This document shows, in pieces, positions 41,317 through 50,201 of a DNA stretch of 64,000 nucleotides; position 1 is the first letter of the stretch; every line of letters begins with the position of its first letter. Where the stretch lies: assembly GCA_002746535.1 (NCBI GenBank), contig NVWA01000004.1:125400-189399 (forward strand), written 5' to 3'. The DNA is from Planctomycetota bacterium (GTDB taxonomy: Bacteria > Planctomycetota > GCA-2746535). A program made the translations under genes and the position numbers. The notes beneath the pieces are model-generated. The model saw only the letters and a list, made by a program, of their open reading frames with translations, was not told where the DNA came from and searched no databases.

Positions 41317-41505
41317 TTTTTTTATATTTAAGCGTTTCAACACATCTGCTTCGAAGTTTTTTTTTAAGTCTATATTAAACACCTCTTTCGCTTGTATAGC
41401 AAGTTCTTCAAACACAACCTTATGGCATCTCAGTTCACGATTTTCTGCTCGTAGAAGTTTCAGTTCTTCCTCCATTGATAATTCCTTTTTAGACTTATTG
41501 TTCAT
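41302..41505 (-). CDS. IS3-family orfA, leucine-zipper part
   Basis: 67 residues: heptad-like E-E-E-L-K-L-L-R-A-E-N-R-E-L-R-C at 12-27, then L-K-K-N-F-E-A-D-V-L-K-R-L-N. It ends just after the A7 slippery run. Normally this is the second half of one orfA; here it starts with its own ATG preceded by AAGGAG and overlaps the HTH frame by 11 bp. Confidence 0.75.
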   Translation of the reverse strand: MNNKSKKELSMEEELKLLRAENRELRCHKVVFEELAIQAKEVFNIDLKKNFEADVLKRLNIKKSDFE

Positions 41506-41719
41506 AAATACTCTCCTTGTTTGACCAATCTAATACACCATATGTATCTAACCATCTGCGAATGGTACTATGACCAAGTATACCGTACTTTTTACGGCAA
41601 GATGTCATTGTAATTTTACCGTGCTCTATATCATGCACAACTTTTAACATAAAGCTTAACTTATAGTAATTACCATGATTATGGGCCTTGTTTCTTCGTC
41701 TCAATATTTCATTCATCAT
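41495..41719 (-). CDS. IS3-family orfA, helix-turn-helix part
   Basis: 74 residues: F-M-L-K-V-V-H-D-I-E-H-G-K-I-T-M-T-S-C-R-K-K-Y-G-I-L-G-H-S-T-I-R-R-W is the HTH of IS3 OrfA. The frame is closed after S-I-Y-E-Q, overlapping the leucine-zipper frame. Either a natural coupling or a frameshift that splits orfA. Confidence 0.75.
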   Translation of the reverse strand: MMNEILRRRNKAHNHGNYYKLSFMLKVVHDIEHGKITMTSCRKKYGILGHSTIRRWLDTYGVLDWSNKESIYEQ

Positions 41720-41812
41720 TTAAATTCCTTAATTTAAATGACAACTTATATCAGGACGAGACAGCTGGCTCACACTCCCGGCAAAGAAATAATTTACCCT
41801 AAATAAAAAATC

Positions 41813-42919
41813 TTACGTCACATCATTGTTTTCAACACTAACACAATCATCACATCCAAAAGCTTGCTCACCATGCAAGCGAATGGTGTTGTCAGTCACT
41901 CGAGATGATTCAGTAATATGATTGACTTGAATAGTAACAAAATTTTTGCGAACAGTTGACTCGATAGTATTCTGAACGATGTCTACATTATTACCATGAT
42001 CAATTTCGATAGCTTTATTACTGCCACCAATAATGGTATTATTTCGAACCAGTGAGTTGCGTACATGATAAGATCTCTTATCACGAGAGGAAGGATTGCC
42101 CAATGCTATTCCTTTATCACAATGATAGATATGATTATTTTCCACCGTGACATTTTCAGTCAGCTGCCAAATAAACATTGCGCCGCGGGCACCGCCGTTT
42201 TTGCCGCGAATCCCGATGAAGGTATTATCGGCAATAGTAAAATGTTTTGTTCCCATTAAATCCATGCCAGCAATATAATCGCCCTCAAACCCATCTTGGT
42301 CATTGGTTTTTACTTTGTCGGCTTCAAACAAGCAATGACGGATTTCACCATATTTAGGAGCAACCCCATAAAACTCTTGATCGCTCATTGTATCCATTGG
42401 ATGTTCAGATTCAGTCTCTATAGGGTTACTACCATGGCCTTTGATGCCACGGGCCCAAATATTACGAAAAGTACAATGATATACTTTAAGGTAACATACG
42501 TTGCCACCACCAACATATACCAGACCATATTTAGGGCAATTAGCAATTGTTAAATTGGCAATTGTTACGTTTGAGGCTCTTAGGATTTTTAACATGCCAC
42601 TTTGACCACCAGTTTTTTTGAACTGTGGACTATCGTCATCAAAAGGCTTGGTACCATCCACCCCACCATCAAGCACAACATCGTCCGGGTTGTCCGTTTC
42701 ACCACGAATAGTCACATGAGACGCTGTCAGCAAACTATCGCAAGGCATTTGGTAATGACCTTTAGCTATCACTATTGTAGTATGAGACTTGGCTTCAGTG
42801 ATAGCTTGAATAATTCCTTCAGCGCTATCAACTCGCACACTATCTGAGGGGAATGCAGGCAAAGGAGGTACGGATTTAATTGAATCTTTAATCTCTTGGT
42901 AATCTTTTAAATCGCTCAT
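41813..42919 (-). CDS. Right-handed beta-helix protein (pectate-lyase-like fold)
   Basis: 368 residues without a signal peptide. Parallel beta-helix (PbH1) rungs are evident: H-V-T-I-R-G-E-T, N-V-T-I-A-N-L-T-I-A-N-C-P-K-Y-G-L-V-Y-V, H-F-T-I-A-D-N-T-F-I-G, N-V-T-V-E-N-N-H-I-Y-H-C-D-K-G-I-A, S-L-V-R-N-N-T-I-I-G-G-S-N-K-A-I-E-I-D-H-G. It is close to the protein at 54513-55685 over its whole length, and the one at 59962-61623 shares the same domain with a signal peptide and a longer tail. Possibly a polysaccharide lyase/epimerase, but no catalytic residues can be assigned. Confidence 0.75.
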   Translation of the reverse strand: MSDLKDYQEIKDSIKSVPPLPAFPSDSVRVDSAEGIIQAITEAKSHTTIVIAKGHYQMPCDSLLTASHVTIRGETDNPDDVVLDGGVDGTKPFDDDSPQFKKTGGQSGMLKILRASNVTIANLTIANCPKYGLVYVGGGNVCYLKVYHCTFRNIWARGIKGHGSNPIETESEHPMDTMSDQEFYGVAPKYGEIRHCLFEADKVKTNDQDGFEGDYIAGMDLMGTKHFTIADNTFIGIRGKNGGARGAMFIWQLTENVTVENNHIYHCDKGIALGNPSSRDKRSYHVRNSLVRNNTIIGGSNKAIEIDHGNNVDIVQNTIESTVRKNFVTIQVNHITESSRVTDNTIRLHGEQAFGCDDCVSVENNDVT

Positions 42920-43363
42920 GTTTTAATGACTCTCATAAAGTATTTTTTATCACTCATATTTTTCAAATAGTACTCATTGCCTATCTTTAGAAAAGAAAAA
43001 TGGGGATTCAGTTTACTTTTAATCTACAAAAGGAAGTACCAATCGATTATTTTCATATTTGTTCACTTTCCCGAAGAGGAAAAAGTAGATAGCGTAGGGT
43101 TTTAACCCTAGGAACGATCCCACAACAACTCGAACCCTGCAAGGGTGATACTATTTTCTTCCACATTTAATTTTGGAACGCCCGTTTCAGGGCTCTTTTT
43201 ATTTATAACAGCACCCAGGGTTAAAACCCTGGGCTTTCAACTGTTGCCCCTTTGGGGTAAATAATAAAATAAAACAAATTGGAGGACTGTGCTGCTATAA
43301 AAATTGAACCCAAAGGCGCATTTAAATTTCTAGGTTCATAATAGATTCTCACAGCTCAGGCTA
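42920..43363. other. Intergenic region with palindromic repeats
   Basis: 444 bp with no gene. It contains AGGGTTTTAACCCTAGG (43087-43103) and CCCAGGGTTAAAACCCTGGG (43214-43233), both near-perfect palindromes, plus a GTTGCCCCTTTGGGGT motif. Probably another dispersed repeat family. Confidence 0.5.
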
Positions 43364-44488
43364 TTAATCTCTTATCTGTGATTTTTTGCTGATAAAGCAG
43401 CTTAAATTATTTGCTTTTTGGATCTCACCTACTTGAATTTCGATTCTTTTTGAATTTAATCCATCAGAAACCTCAAGAACATCCACTTGACCTGACTCGT
43501 TACCCGCTATAAAAGAAACTGCATTTAAGTTAATAATTTTAATCACTGAACCTGAATTATTTGTAGTCAATCTCCATGTGAATGAACATGTCCCGCCTTG
43601 GGCAACAAACTTTATTTTTTCACCTGGATCCACTTTAATTCTACCTTCTGAATTAGGGCCAATTCTTAAGTCTCCATCTGGTACACATCCTGAACTTGAT
43701 GGCATCGTGGCATTTCCAATTAATATAGTTGCATGAATAGTATTAATTTCATCACTAAATATAATCTTATCTACACCACTAAGAGCACCCGTTGAATTAC
43801 TTGCGACATAAGTCATCTTACTGTTATCGCTTGGATCAATTTTTATTTCACCAAATAAGGAAGAAGTCCCTTCAGAAATGACCTTAAAATTATTATTAAA
43901 ACCTGAGGTTAACATAAATTTAATCTCTGCCCCATTTTCAACAGTGAGAGTAAAAGATTGATGATAAGATGTCAATGATCCTAATGTTTCTGCTTTCACA
44001 ATAAAGAGCTCCTGTTCAAAATGCAATCTATCAAAGGTAACCATCTTCATTGTAAGAGCTTTTAGATTCATATTTGAATCTGTAACAGAAACAATTATTT
44101 CGATGTCTAACAATGCAAATTCATCTGGTACCTGATAAACAGCAAATCGATTAAGGTTCCCCTCATCATCTACACCAATTGGTAAAGATTTCTCCAATAA
44201 CCCGAACATTTCAGTTGACTCCCACACAAAGTCACCTGAGCCACCTTCAATTTTAAAATAAACTTTATCATTACCAGCGACTTCAAGTATTTCTAAAGAG
44301 TCAAAACTGACAAATGCTATATCTTCAGGATTTACACTTGTTTCGTCAATATTATCAGGAATATACACCTTTAATTCAAATTCATTTAAAGGAATATTTT
44401 GGCCTTGAATATTGCTGCTAATCAATCCAGTAATTATAAAAAATAAAAAACTTAAAGTCATCCATCGCATTATCATTTTACCCATCAT
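43364..44488 (-). CDS. Secreted protein of unknown function, tandem paralogue of 44508-46853
   Basis: 374 residues with a signal peptide (M-T-L-S-F-L-F-F-I-I-T-G-L-I-S-S). Beta-rich domains follow: E-V-A-G-N-D-K-V-Y-F-K-I-E-G-G-S-G-D-F-V-W-E-S-T-E (~75-99), and near the C-terminus S-C-F-I-S-K-K-S-Q-I-R-D. Both the G-G-x-G-x-F-x-W-x-S-T-E block and the final N-L-S-C-F-I-x-K-K-S-Q-x-R-D are repeated in the neighbouring gene. Overall similarity to Ig/cadherin-like secreted adhesion domains is possible but not shown. The 19-bp gap to the upstream gene suggests an operon. Confidence 0.65.
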   Translation of the reverse strand: MMGKMIMRWMTLSFLFFIITGLISSNIQGQNIPLNEFELKVYIPDNIDETSVNPEDIAFVSFDSLEILEVAGNDKVYFKIEGGSGDFVWESTEMFGLLEKSLPIGVDDEGNLNRFAVYQVPDEFALLDIEIIVSVTDSNMNLKALTMKMVTFDRLHFEQELFIVKAETLGSLTSYHQSFTLTVENGAEIKFMLTSGFNNNFKVISEGTSSLFGEIKIDPSDNSKMTYVASNSTGALSGVDKIIFSDEINTIHATILIGNATMPSSSGCVPDGDLRIGPNSEGRIKVDPGEKIKFVAQGGTCSFTWRLTTNNSGSVIKIINLNAVSFIAGNESGQVDVLEVSDGLNSKRIEIQVGEIQKANNLSCFISKKSQIRD

Positions 44489-44507
44489 TAAAACTTTACA
44501 CCTTAAG

Positions 44508-44993
44508 CTAATCTCTTGCTTGGGATTTTTTTCTAATAAAACAGCTTAAATTTTTAGCCTTAGGAATTTCACCTACTTGAATTTTAATTCTTTTAGTTTC
44601 AGTGCCATTGGTCAATTCAATCACATCAACATTACCTGACTCTAAACCTACTTGATAATAAAATTCGCATGAAACGGTTGATGTTTCAGCAACAGATCCA
44701 CCAGAGTTATTGGACACAACCAACCAATTATTAGAACAGGTGCTACCATGATAAGATTGAAACTTAATTACTGTCCCAGGCTCTGCCACAATTGACCCAT
44801 GATAACCACCTGGAGACACACTTAATTCGCTTCCATTTCCGCATTCACATGTACAACTATCATGCAATGGAATTTCACCTATAACCAAAATTGTGATTTC
44901 AATATTTCGCTCGCCGTCACTCACAATAAAGGTATCTTTACCACTATTTACCCCTATTGTACTAATGGCAGTATAATTTAATTTAGAATCATC
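44508..44993 (-). pseudogene. C-terminal part of the paralogous gene, cut off by an in-frame TAA
   Basis: The frame of the upstream gene continues after the stop at 44994 in the same phase for ~160 codons (D-D-S-K-L-N-Y-T-A-I-S-T ... N-L-S-C-F-I-R-K-K-S-Q-A-R-D). The aligned neighbour reads D-P-S-D-N-S-K-M-T-Y where this gene reads D-P-stop-D-D-S-K-L-N-Y, so a Ser codon (TCA in one step) has become TAA. A GTG within the fragment could restart translation. Confidence 0.8.
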
Positions 44994-46853
44994 TTAAGGG
45001 TCCAATATAAATAATCCAGTAAAATTGTACGTGCCAGTATAAGTTAAACTTGAAGTACCATTTGAGGAAAATATTGTGAAATCAATACTTTCATGATTTA
45101 AAATTTCTATTTCGAAATCACTATCATACACAAGCTCTTTACCATTTACTTCAACCAAAACTTCCAAAAAACTGGTATAACAATATTCGCAAAAATCTAT
45201 GATGTTAAAAGCTATTCCTGCAGATTCATTTTTTATATCAGACACAGAAACCACTATTTCTTCACCAGCCAATGAATATAAATCTGGTGCTTGATATAAT
45301 GCAAATCGTGTTGGCTCACCACCTATATCATAGCCATCAGGTGCAACACCTATTTCAAGCCCTATTAGCTCCGTAGAATCCCAAATAAAAGGACCTTCCC
45401 CACCTTCGATTTTTAGGTAGAATTTATCACCACCTTGCGCTTCAATAATTTTGTTATCATCAAATAGCTCATATACCATATCATCAGGATCTAAAATTAA
45501 TTTATCATTCTGGTAAGGAGTAAATATTCTAACTTGCATTTCACTTACCCTGTCAGAATAACTTGCCGAATAAGAAAGCTCATCATTGTATATCATAATG
45601 TGATAATAATACTCACTGGGCTTATCACCAAAATAAAGGCGGTCATACCAGTAATTTTGTATATCATCATCATTTCCATCATTATTATCATCAAAGCCAT
45701 CAGTATCTTTATCATTCATGATAACTTTATAAAGAGAATCAATTACCTTGGCACCGGTGGCGTGCGAACTGACAACTGTATCATCTGCTTTAAAATCATC
45801 TGCGAAAATACCACGTACAATTCCTCTAAATGAAGTATCCGTTTTATTGTAATACCAAAATTCTTCATCATCAATTTTCAAACGCCCTGAATCAGGAAAA
45901 CCTTCTGTTGAGCTGACTTGAATTTCAGCTTTATAGGTAGGATGGTAAGCCCAATAAATATTAGAACCTTTAGAATGTAATTTAACTTCTGTATTATCAA
46001 CACCTCTTTTAGAAATGATTAGCGAATTGGAAGAATTACCAAAATCAATATTACTGTATCCAATAAGTTCATTATCTATTCGAACAACTCCTTTTTCAGG
46101 GAAACCAACTAACCCCCCCGCTGAATGAGCAACAACGATATTACCTTTTCCTTCATTAGAATCCGACAACATAATATTTAGCTCAACCGGCCTCGGCGGA
46201 TAAAAGAAAACTGATGAACCAGTAGCATGATCAATTGCAGAAGTGCCTAGCTCCCCTCTAACTATTTCTACAAATCCTGAATCTTGCACTCTTGTATAGG
46301 AAACTATTTCGGCTTTATCTTTGCCATTGGCACCAATTAAAAGAAAACATTTACCCCCTAATGCGACACCAGGTATTTCTTTTAACACCACAGGAGATAA
46401 AATATTTTTTGAACTTAGAAGATCCTCCGACAATAAAATCACACCACCTGTGATATCACTAGTCAAAATCGTTTTAGTTGATAAAGATAAATCCCCTTGT
46501 GCATATAAAAGCTCTTCATAGAAATATTCAGAAGTTATCGCTGGACCCATATATTCTCTGCCATCAATTACCTTTGATTCATCTGGAGCAGATCCTTTTC
46601 GGCGTATAACTAGAACTCCTTTTTTACTATAATCAATTTTACGGTCAAACCGCCACTGTAAATTGATTTCATCGATTAATTCATTCAGATCACCACTACG
46701 CCAATCAACATCAAAGGTATTGGCTTTAAAACTAATAAGCTCTTTTGGTAAAGGTTTATCATCTTGCCCGATAAGAGGTGCATATACCAGACAAATAAAA
46801 ATAGATAGAACATAGACAAATTTAACCATTATCGACAAAAAACTCCCTCTCAA
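44994..46853 (-). CDS. Large secreted protein with repeated beta modules, truncated by TAA
   Basis: 619 residues with a signal peptide (~10-30). Three related segments (~190-385) carry a (G)-(F/V)-(P)-(E/D)-(S/K)-G-x-(V/L)-x-I-(D/N)-(D/N)-E ... R-G ... H-x-(T/K)-G motif, e.g. G-F-P-E-K-G-V-V-R-I-D-N-E-L-I and G-F-P-D-S-G-R-L-K-I-D-D-E-E-F. The second half (~450-619) is homologous to the start of the protein at 43364 (G-G-D-K-F-Y-L-K-I-E-G-G-E-G-P-F-I-W-D-S-T-E). The reading frame ends L-F-I-L-D-P with TAA; the original gene clearly continued. Likely cell-surface; function unknown. Confidence 0.75.
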   Translation of the reverse strand: MRGSFLSIMVKFVYVLSIFICLVYAPLIGQDDKPLPKELISFKANTFDVDWRSGDLNELIDEINLQWRFDRKIDYSKKGVLVIRRKGSAPDESKVIDGREYMGPAITSEYFYEELLYAQGDLSLSTKTILTSDITGGVILLSEDLLSSKNILSPVVLKEIPGVALGGKCFLLIGANGKDKAEIVSYTRVQDSGFVEIVRGELGTSAIDHATGSSVFFYPPRPVELNIMLSDSNEGKGNIVVAHSAGGLVGFPEKGVVRIDNELIGYSNIDFGNSSNSLIISKRGVDNTEVKLHSKGSNIYWAYHPTYKAEIQVSSTEGFPDSGRLKIDDEEFWYYNKTDTSFRGIVRGIFADDFKADDTVVSSHATGAKVIDSLYKVIMNDKDTDGFDDNNDGNDDDIQNYWYDRLYFGDKPSEYYYHIMIYNDELSYSASYSDRVSEMQVRIFTPYQNDKLILDPDDMVYELFDDNKIIEAQGGDKFYLKIEGGEGPFIWDSTELIGLEIGVAPDGYDIGGEPTRFALYQAPDLYSLAGEEIVVSVSDIKNESAGIAFNIIDFCEYCYTSFLEVLVEVNGKELVYDSDFEIEILNHESIDFTIFSSNGTSSLTYTGTYNFTGLFILDP

Positions 46854-47062
46854 CTCATATTTGAAAGAATATCAACCATCCATACTGTTAAGACGGATTC
46901 TTATGTCATTTTTTAAAGATATTTAAGTTAAAAATAAAGAATATCACATAAATTTACACCAATTGTATATTGCCCTTTTGGGGTAAGGAAAACAAGCTGG
47001 AAGCTTTCCGTCTAAAGCCGGACAGGTTGCTACCAAATGGCCTTGATGAACTTTTAAGAAGG

Positions 47063-48244
47063 TTATTTAAGATCTTTTATTTGTTGCTTCATGCCTTTGG
47101 CGGCCATGGCATAACCACCATTTGAACCATCTACGAAATGGATGTGATCCATGTCGTAATTGTTGATCAGGCAGGTTATTAAAGCACATGGGGAAGCATG
47201 AATGCCGTATACGACTTTTTTTTCTTTATGGAGATTTTCTAGATATTCATCTAGTTTGAATCTTTGATCTTTAGTACCAGAGATGATCATACGTAAAACT
47301 TCATCAAATTTTCGATAGTCGGTATTGGCTATAAGAGTTTTTTTGTAGCCACCCCAATTTACGTTATCTGCTTTAATATTTCTGCTCATCAGGAATTTCC
47401 CAATATTAACTAAGAGTTTCAGCTTCCAACTATAAAGCCAACGTTTAAAAGAAGATTGAAACGCAGTCCGAATTCTTACTTCTGCAGAATGTTTATTTTG
47501 GTTGCTATTTAAAGTTAACTGATCTTCTTGAAGAGGATGATGGTCGGATTCCTCGCCATAAATTTCTATGATCCTACGCGAAACTTCAACATAAACTTTT
47601 TCATTATCAGAAGGATCTTCCAACGTTACTTGCACAAGAATTGATACCGTCTCGTCCTTTGGGCTTGGGATTTCATTCCAGCGACATTCAAATCCTTCAA
47701 AGTCCGCTTTTGGTTTAATTGTTTCGTCAGTAATTAAATAGGGATTATCGGGTCTTGGGTCTTTAACGAGTGTCTCGGCATATCCCAACCCACCTCCTCT
47801 AAACATAGCTTGCTGGAAATGATATCGCGGAAGGTATTTACCTACCAATACTTTGGAATTTTCTGCTTTAAGGACACTCATAGGAACCACTCCTATTCTT
47901 AAATTCATTGAAAAATCTGTCTCAGCCATTAACTGGGTAGCTACTAAGGCTGAATCAACGGCGTCTTTAGCACTAGGCGGTATGCAGATAGTCGAGCCAT
48001 CACCACCAAACACGTAGGGTACTTTCAAAGGCTTGATAGCATTTAATAATGCAACAATGGAGGCGCCGCCCAGTGCATTAACATCTTTGTAACGGCCCTC
48101 TTGAATAGCTTTTGTAGAACCCTGTATATCAGTAATAATCACATACCAATCTTCAGGCAATGCTTGATAATATTTCAGATGTGTGAAATGAGAAAAATCT
48201 TTAAAGCCCTTGAGATCTTCATAGAATTTATCACTAGAAGGCAT
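47063..48244 (-). CDS. DUF3095-family protein (class III cyclase-like fold)
   Basis: 393 residues, cytoplasmic. I-I-T-D-I-Q-G-S-T-K-A-I near 36-47 and V-F-G-G-D-G-S-T-I-C-I near 79-89 are the hallmarks of DUF3095, a family related to class III adenylate/guanylate cyclases. Overall length is typical. It may make or sense a nucleotide, but activity has not been shown for the family. Stands alone between the tandem secreted genes and the aminoacylase gene. Confidence 0.8.
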   Translation of the reverse strand: MPSSDKFYEDLKGFKDFSHFTHLKYYQALPEDWYVIITDIQGSTKAIQEGRYKDVNALGGASIVALLNAIKPLKVPYVFGGDGSTICIPPSAKDAVDSALVATQLMAETDFSMNLRIGVVPMSVLKAENSKVLVGKYLPRYHFQQAMFRGGGLGYAETLVKDPRPDNPYLITDETIKPKADFEGFECRWNEIPSPKDETVSILVQVTLEDPSDNEKVYVEVSRRIIEIYGEESDHHPLQEDQLTLNSNQNKHSAEVRIRTAFQSSFKRWLYSWKLKLLVNIGKFLMSRNIKADNVNWGGYKKTLIANTDYRKFDEVLRMIISGTKDQRFKLDEYLENLHKEKKVVYGIHASPCALITCLINNYDMDHIHFVDGSNGGYAMAAKGMKQQIKDLK

Positions 48245-48509
48245 GACAGTTCTCTTGATTTGTGAAACTTAAAAATGATCACCTCATTATCCGAAGGGAA
48301 ACAAAATTCGCAATTTTTAAGTTTGTTTTAATAGGATATCTAGAACAATACAACTCATTAAAGAGGACATACTAAAAGAATCCGTTCAAATATTAATATA
48401 AAGTGTGATATTATATGAATACTAACGAGTGGATTTTTAATTGTTTTTATTGACTGAAAAATATTTTATTGTTTGACTGGTGACCAAGATCTCTATTTAT
48501 AGTAAATAA
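48245..48509. other. Intergenic region, no feature recognised
   Basis: 265 AT-rich bp containing the DUF3095 gene promoter; nothing else seen. Confidence 0.5.
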
Positions 48510-49982
48510 TTATTGAGCCCTTCCCATTGATTCTAAATCTTGTAGACGCAAAGCCTTGCCGGGACGATTACCTGTTACTTCACCTCCACACCAAACACTT
48601 TGGCCATTCACCCATACATGTTCAATTCCTCTTGCAGGGGTCATCGGTTGGTCCCAAGTTGCCAAATCAATTACTGTCTTAGGATCAAACAACACTAAAT
48701 CCGCCACCGCACCAACTTCTAATAATCCACGACCTTTCATCCCAAATTGTGCCGCAGGTAAACTGGTCATTTTTCGCACAGCTTCTTCAATAGAGAATAG
48801 TCCTATTTCCCGCACATAATGGCCTAACACTCTTGGAAATGTCCCCCATAAACGAGGATGCGGATGCTCATCATGAGGCAACCCATCAGATCCAATCATT
48901 GAATGAGGATATTTCAACACACGCTGGACATCTTCTTCATCCATCATGAAATAAATAGCACCAGCCGGATTTAGTTTATCCGCGGCATCCACCAAACTTA
49001 ATTCCCACTCTTTGGCAATATCATCTAAATCTCTACCAGAACATTCTGGATGGGTATGCGACCAAGTCACAATAACTCGTGAAGCATTTGACATACGGCG
49101 CAAATCAAGCATTGTCGAACTAGCAACATAGGGATATACATCCAAACCAATTCTTTGCTGTGCAATCGCTTTATCAAACATCGGCAAGGTTTCTACCGTT
49201 CGTCCATGATTGTTAACCCCTGCACATTTATGATGAGACACAACTACTGGAATTTCTGCCTCACGACCAATCTTAAAAGTTTCATTTAAAGAATCAGTAA
49301 TATTATCAGCTTCATCTCGCATATGGGTTGTATGAATAGCACCACAACTTTTTAATGCTTTAGCCAATTCAATTATTTCTGAAGTCGGAGCTGCAACAGC
49401 TGTTGGATAAAACAAACCAGTACTCATACCAATGGCACCTTCTTCCAAAGCACGCTCTAAACGACCACGCATGTGCTTTATTTCTTGATTCGTTGCAGGA
49501 CGGTCAAGATTATCCATGATTTCAGCTCTTAAACTTGAATGCCCTACCAAACACAAAGCATTTAGTGCTGGCGGTGACTTATCTAAGGCATCAATGTATT
49601 CAGAAAATTCATCAAAAAATCCTTCCGCATCTTTGCTAACTAGATCAAGAGGAGCTGGTGGCCTATGACTTATCTTAAGTGGTGCCAAGCTTGTACCACA
49701 ATTACCCACAATCACAGAAGTTACCCCTTGACTTACCTTACAGCTCATTAAGGGATCGACCAACAAGGCTCGGTCATCATGGGTATGCACATCAATAAAT
49801 CCAGGACTTACAGCTTTCCCCCCAGTATCAATTTGAGCATTAGCACTAATATCTTCTAAATTACCCAACCCAACAATGAGGTCATCTTTAATAGCAATTT
49901 CACCTACATAACCAGGGCTACCTGTGCCATCAATTAAAAAAGCATTTCGAATTATCAAATCAACATGTGCTGTCATGGGCAT
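48510..49982 (-). CDS. D-aminoacylase-like amidohydrolase (N-acyl-D-amino-acid deacylase)
   Basis: 490 residues. Metal ligands are in G-F-I-D-V-H-T-H-D-D (62-71). N-C-G-T-S (~94-98) carries the Cys typical of D-aminoacylases. Further motifs are H-T-T-H-M-R-D-E-A-D near 217 and V-V-S-H-H-K near 247. The catalytic Asp lies in M-I-G-S-D-G-L-P near 365, and H-P-R-L-W-G-T-F-P-R-V-L-G-H-Y follows. These are characteristic of N-acyl-D-amino-acid deacylases of the amidohydrolase superfamily, which release D-amino acids from N-acylated forms. Exact substrate unknown; no signal peptide. Confidence 0.9.
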   Translation of the reverse strand: MPMTAHVDLIIRNAFLIDGTGSPGYVGEIAIKDDLIVGLGNLEDISANAQIDTGGKAVSPGFIDVHTHDDRALLVDPLMSCKVSQGVTSVIVGNCGTSLAPLKISHRPPAPLDLVSKDAEGFFDEFSEYIDALDKSPPALNALCLVGHSSLRAEIMDNLDRPATNQEIKHMRGRLERALEEGAIGMSTGLFYPTAVAAPTSEIIELAKALKSCGAIHTTHMRDEADNITDSLNETFKIGREAEIPVVVSHHKCAGVNNHGRTVETLPMFDKAIAQQRIGLDVYPYVASSTMLDLRRMSNASRVIVTWSHTHPECSGRDLDDIAKEWELSLVDAADKLNPAGAIYFMMDEEDVQRVLKYPHSMIGSDGLPHDEHPHPRLWGTFPRVLGHYVREIGLFSIEEAVRKMTSLPAAQFGMKGRGLLEVGAVADLVLFDPKTVIDLATWDQPMTPARGIEHVWVNGQSVWCGGEVTGNRPGKALRLQDLESMGRAQ

Positions 49983-50201
49983 CTCAACAAAATAAGAATG
50001 AATTTTTTAAAAATCTAATCATATCTAAATAAACCAATTAAAAAATAAGAGGTTGTGAAAGATTTAACCTAGTCTTTTTAGTGTTCGCCTTGAGCGGATT
50101 TACCATGCAATTTTAAAAACAGTTGCATTCCTTTATTTTAGGATTAGCACCTCTCTTTTTGTTTAAAATATAAACATAATATTATTAAAATTAAGGCTAC
50201 T

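Larger units (their letters stand above)
40337..41779 (-). mobile_element. IS3-family insertion sequence
   Basis: GGGAGTGTGA at 40337-40346 is inverted at 41770-41779 (TCACACTCCC). The similarity continues inward through a GTCCT..AA....TTGTCATT block at both ends. It encloses orfA, a second small frame and orfB with a DDE transposase. A clear target-site duplication was not found. Confidence 0.85.

Noticed and set aside
44994..44996. Recoded stop (read-through or selenocysteine)
   Set aside because: The codon is TAA, not TGA, and no supporting structure is visible; a nonsense mutation is simpler.
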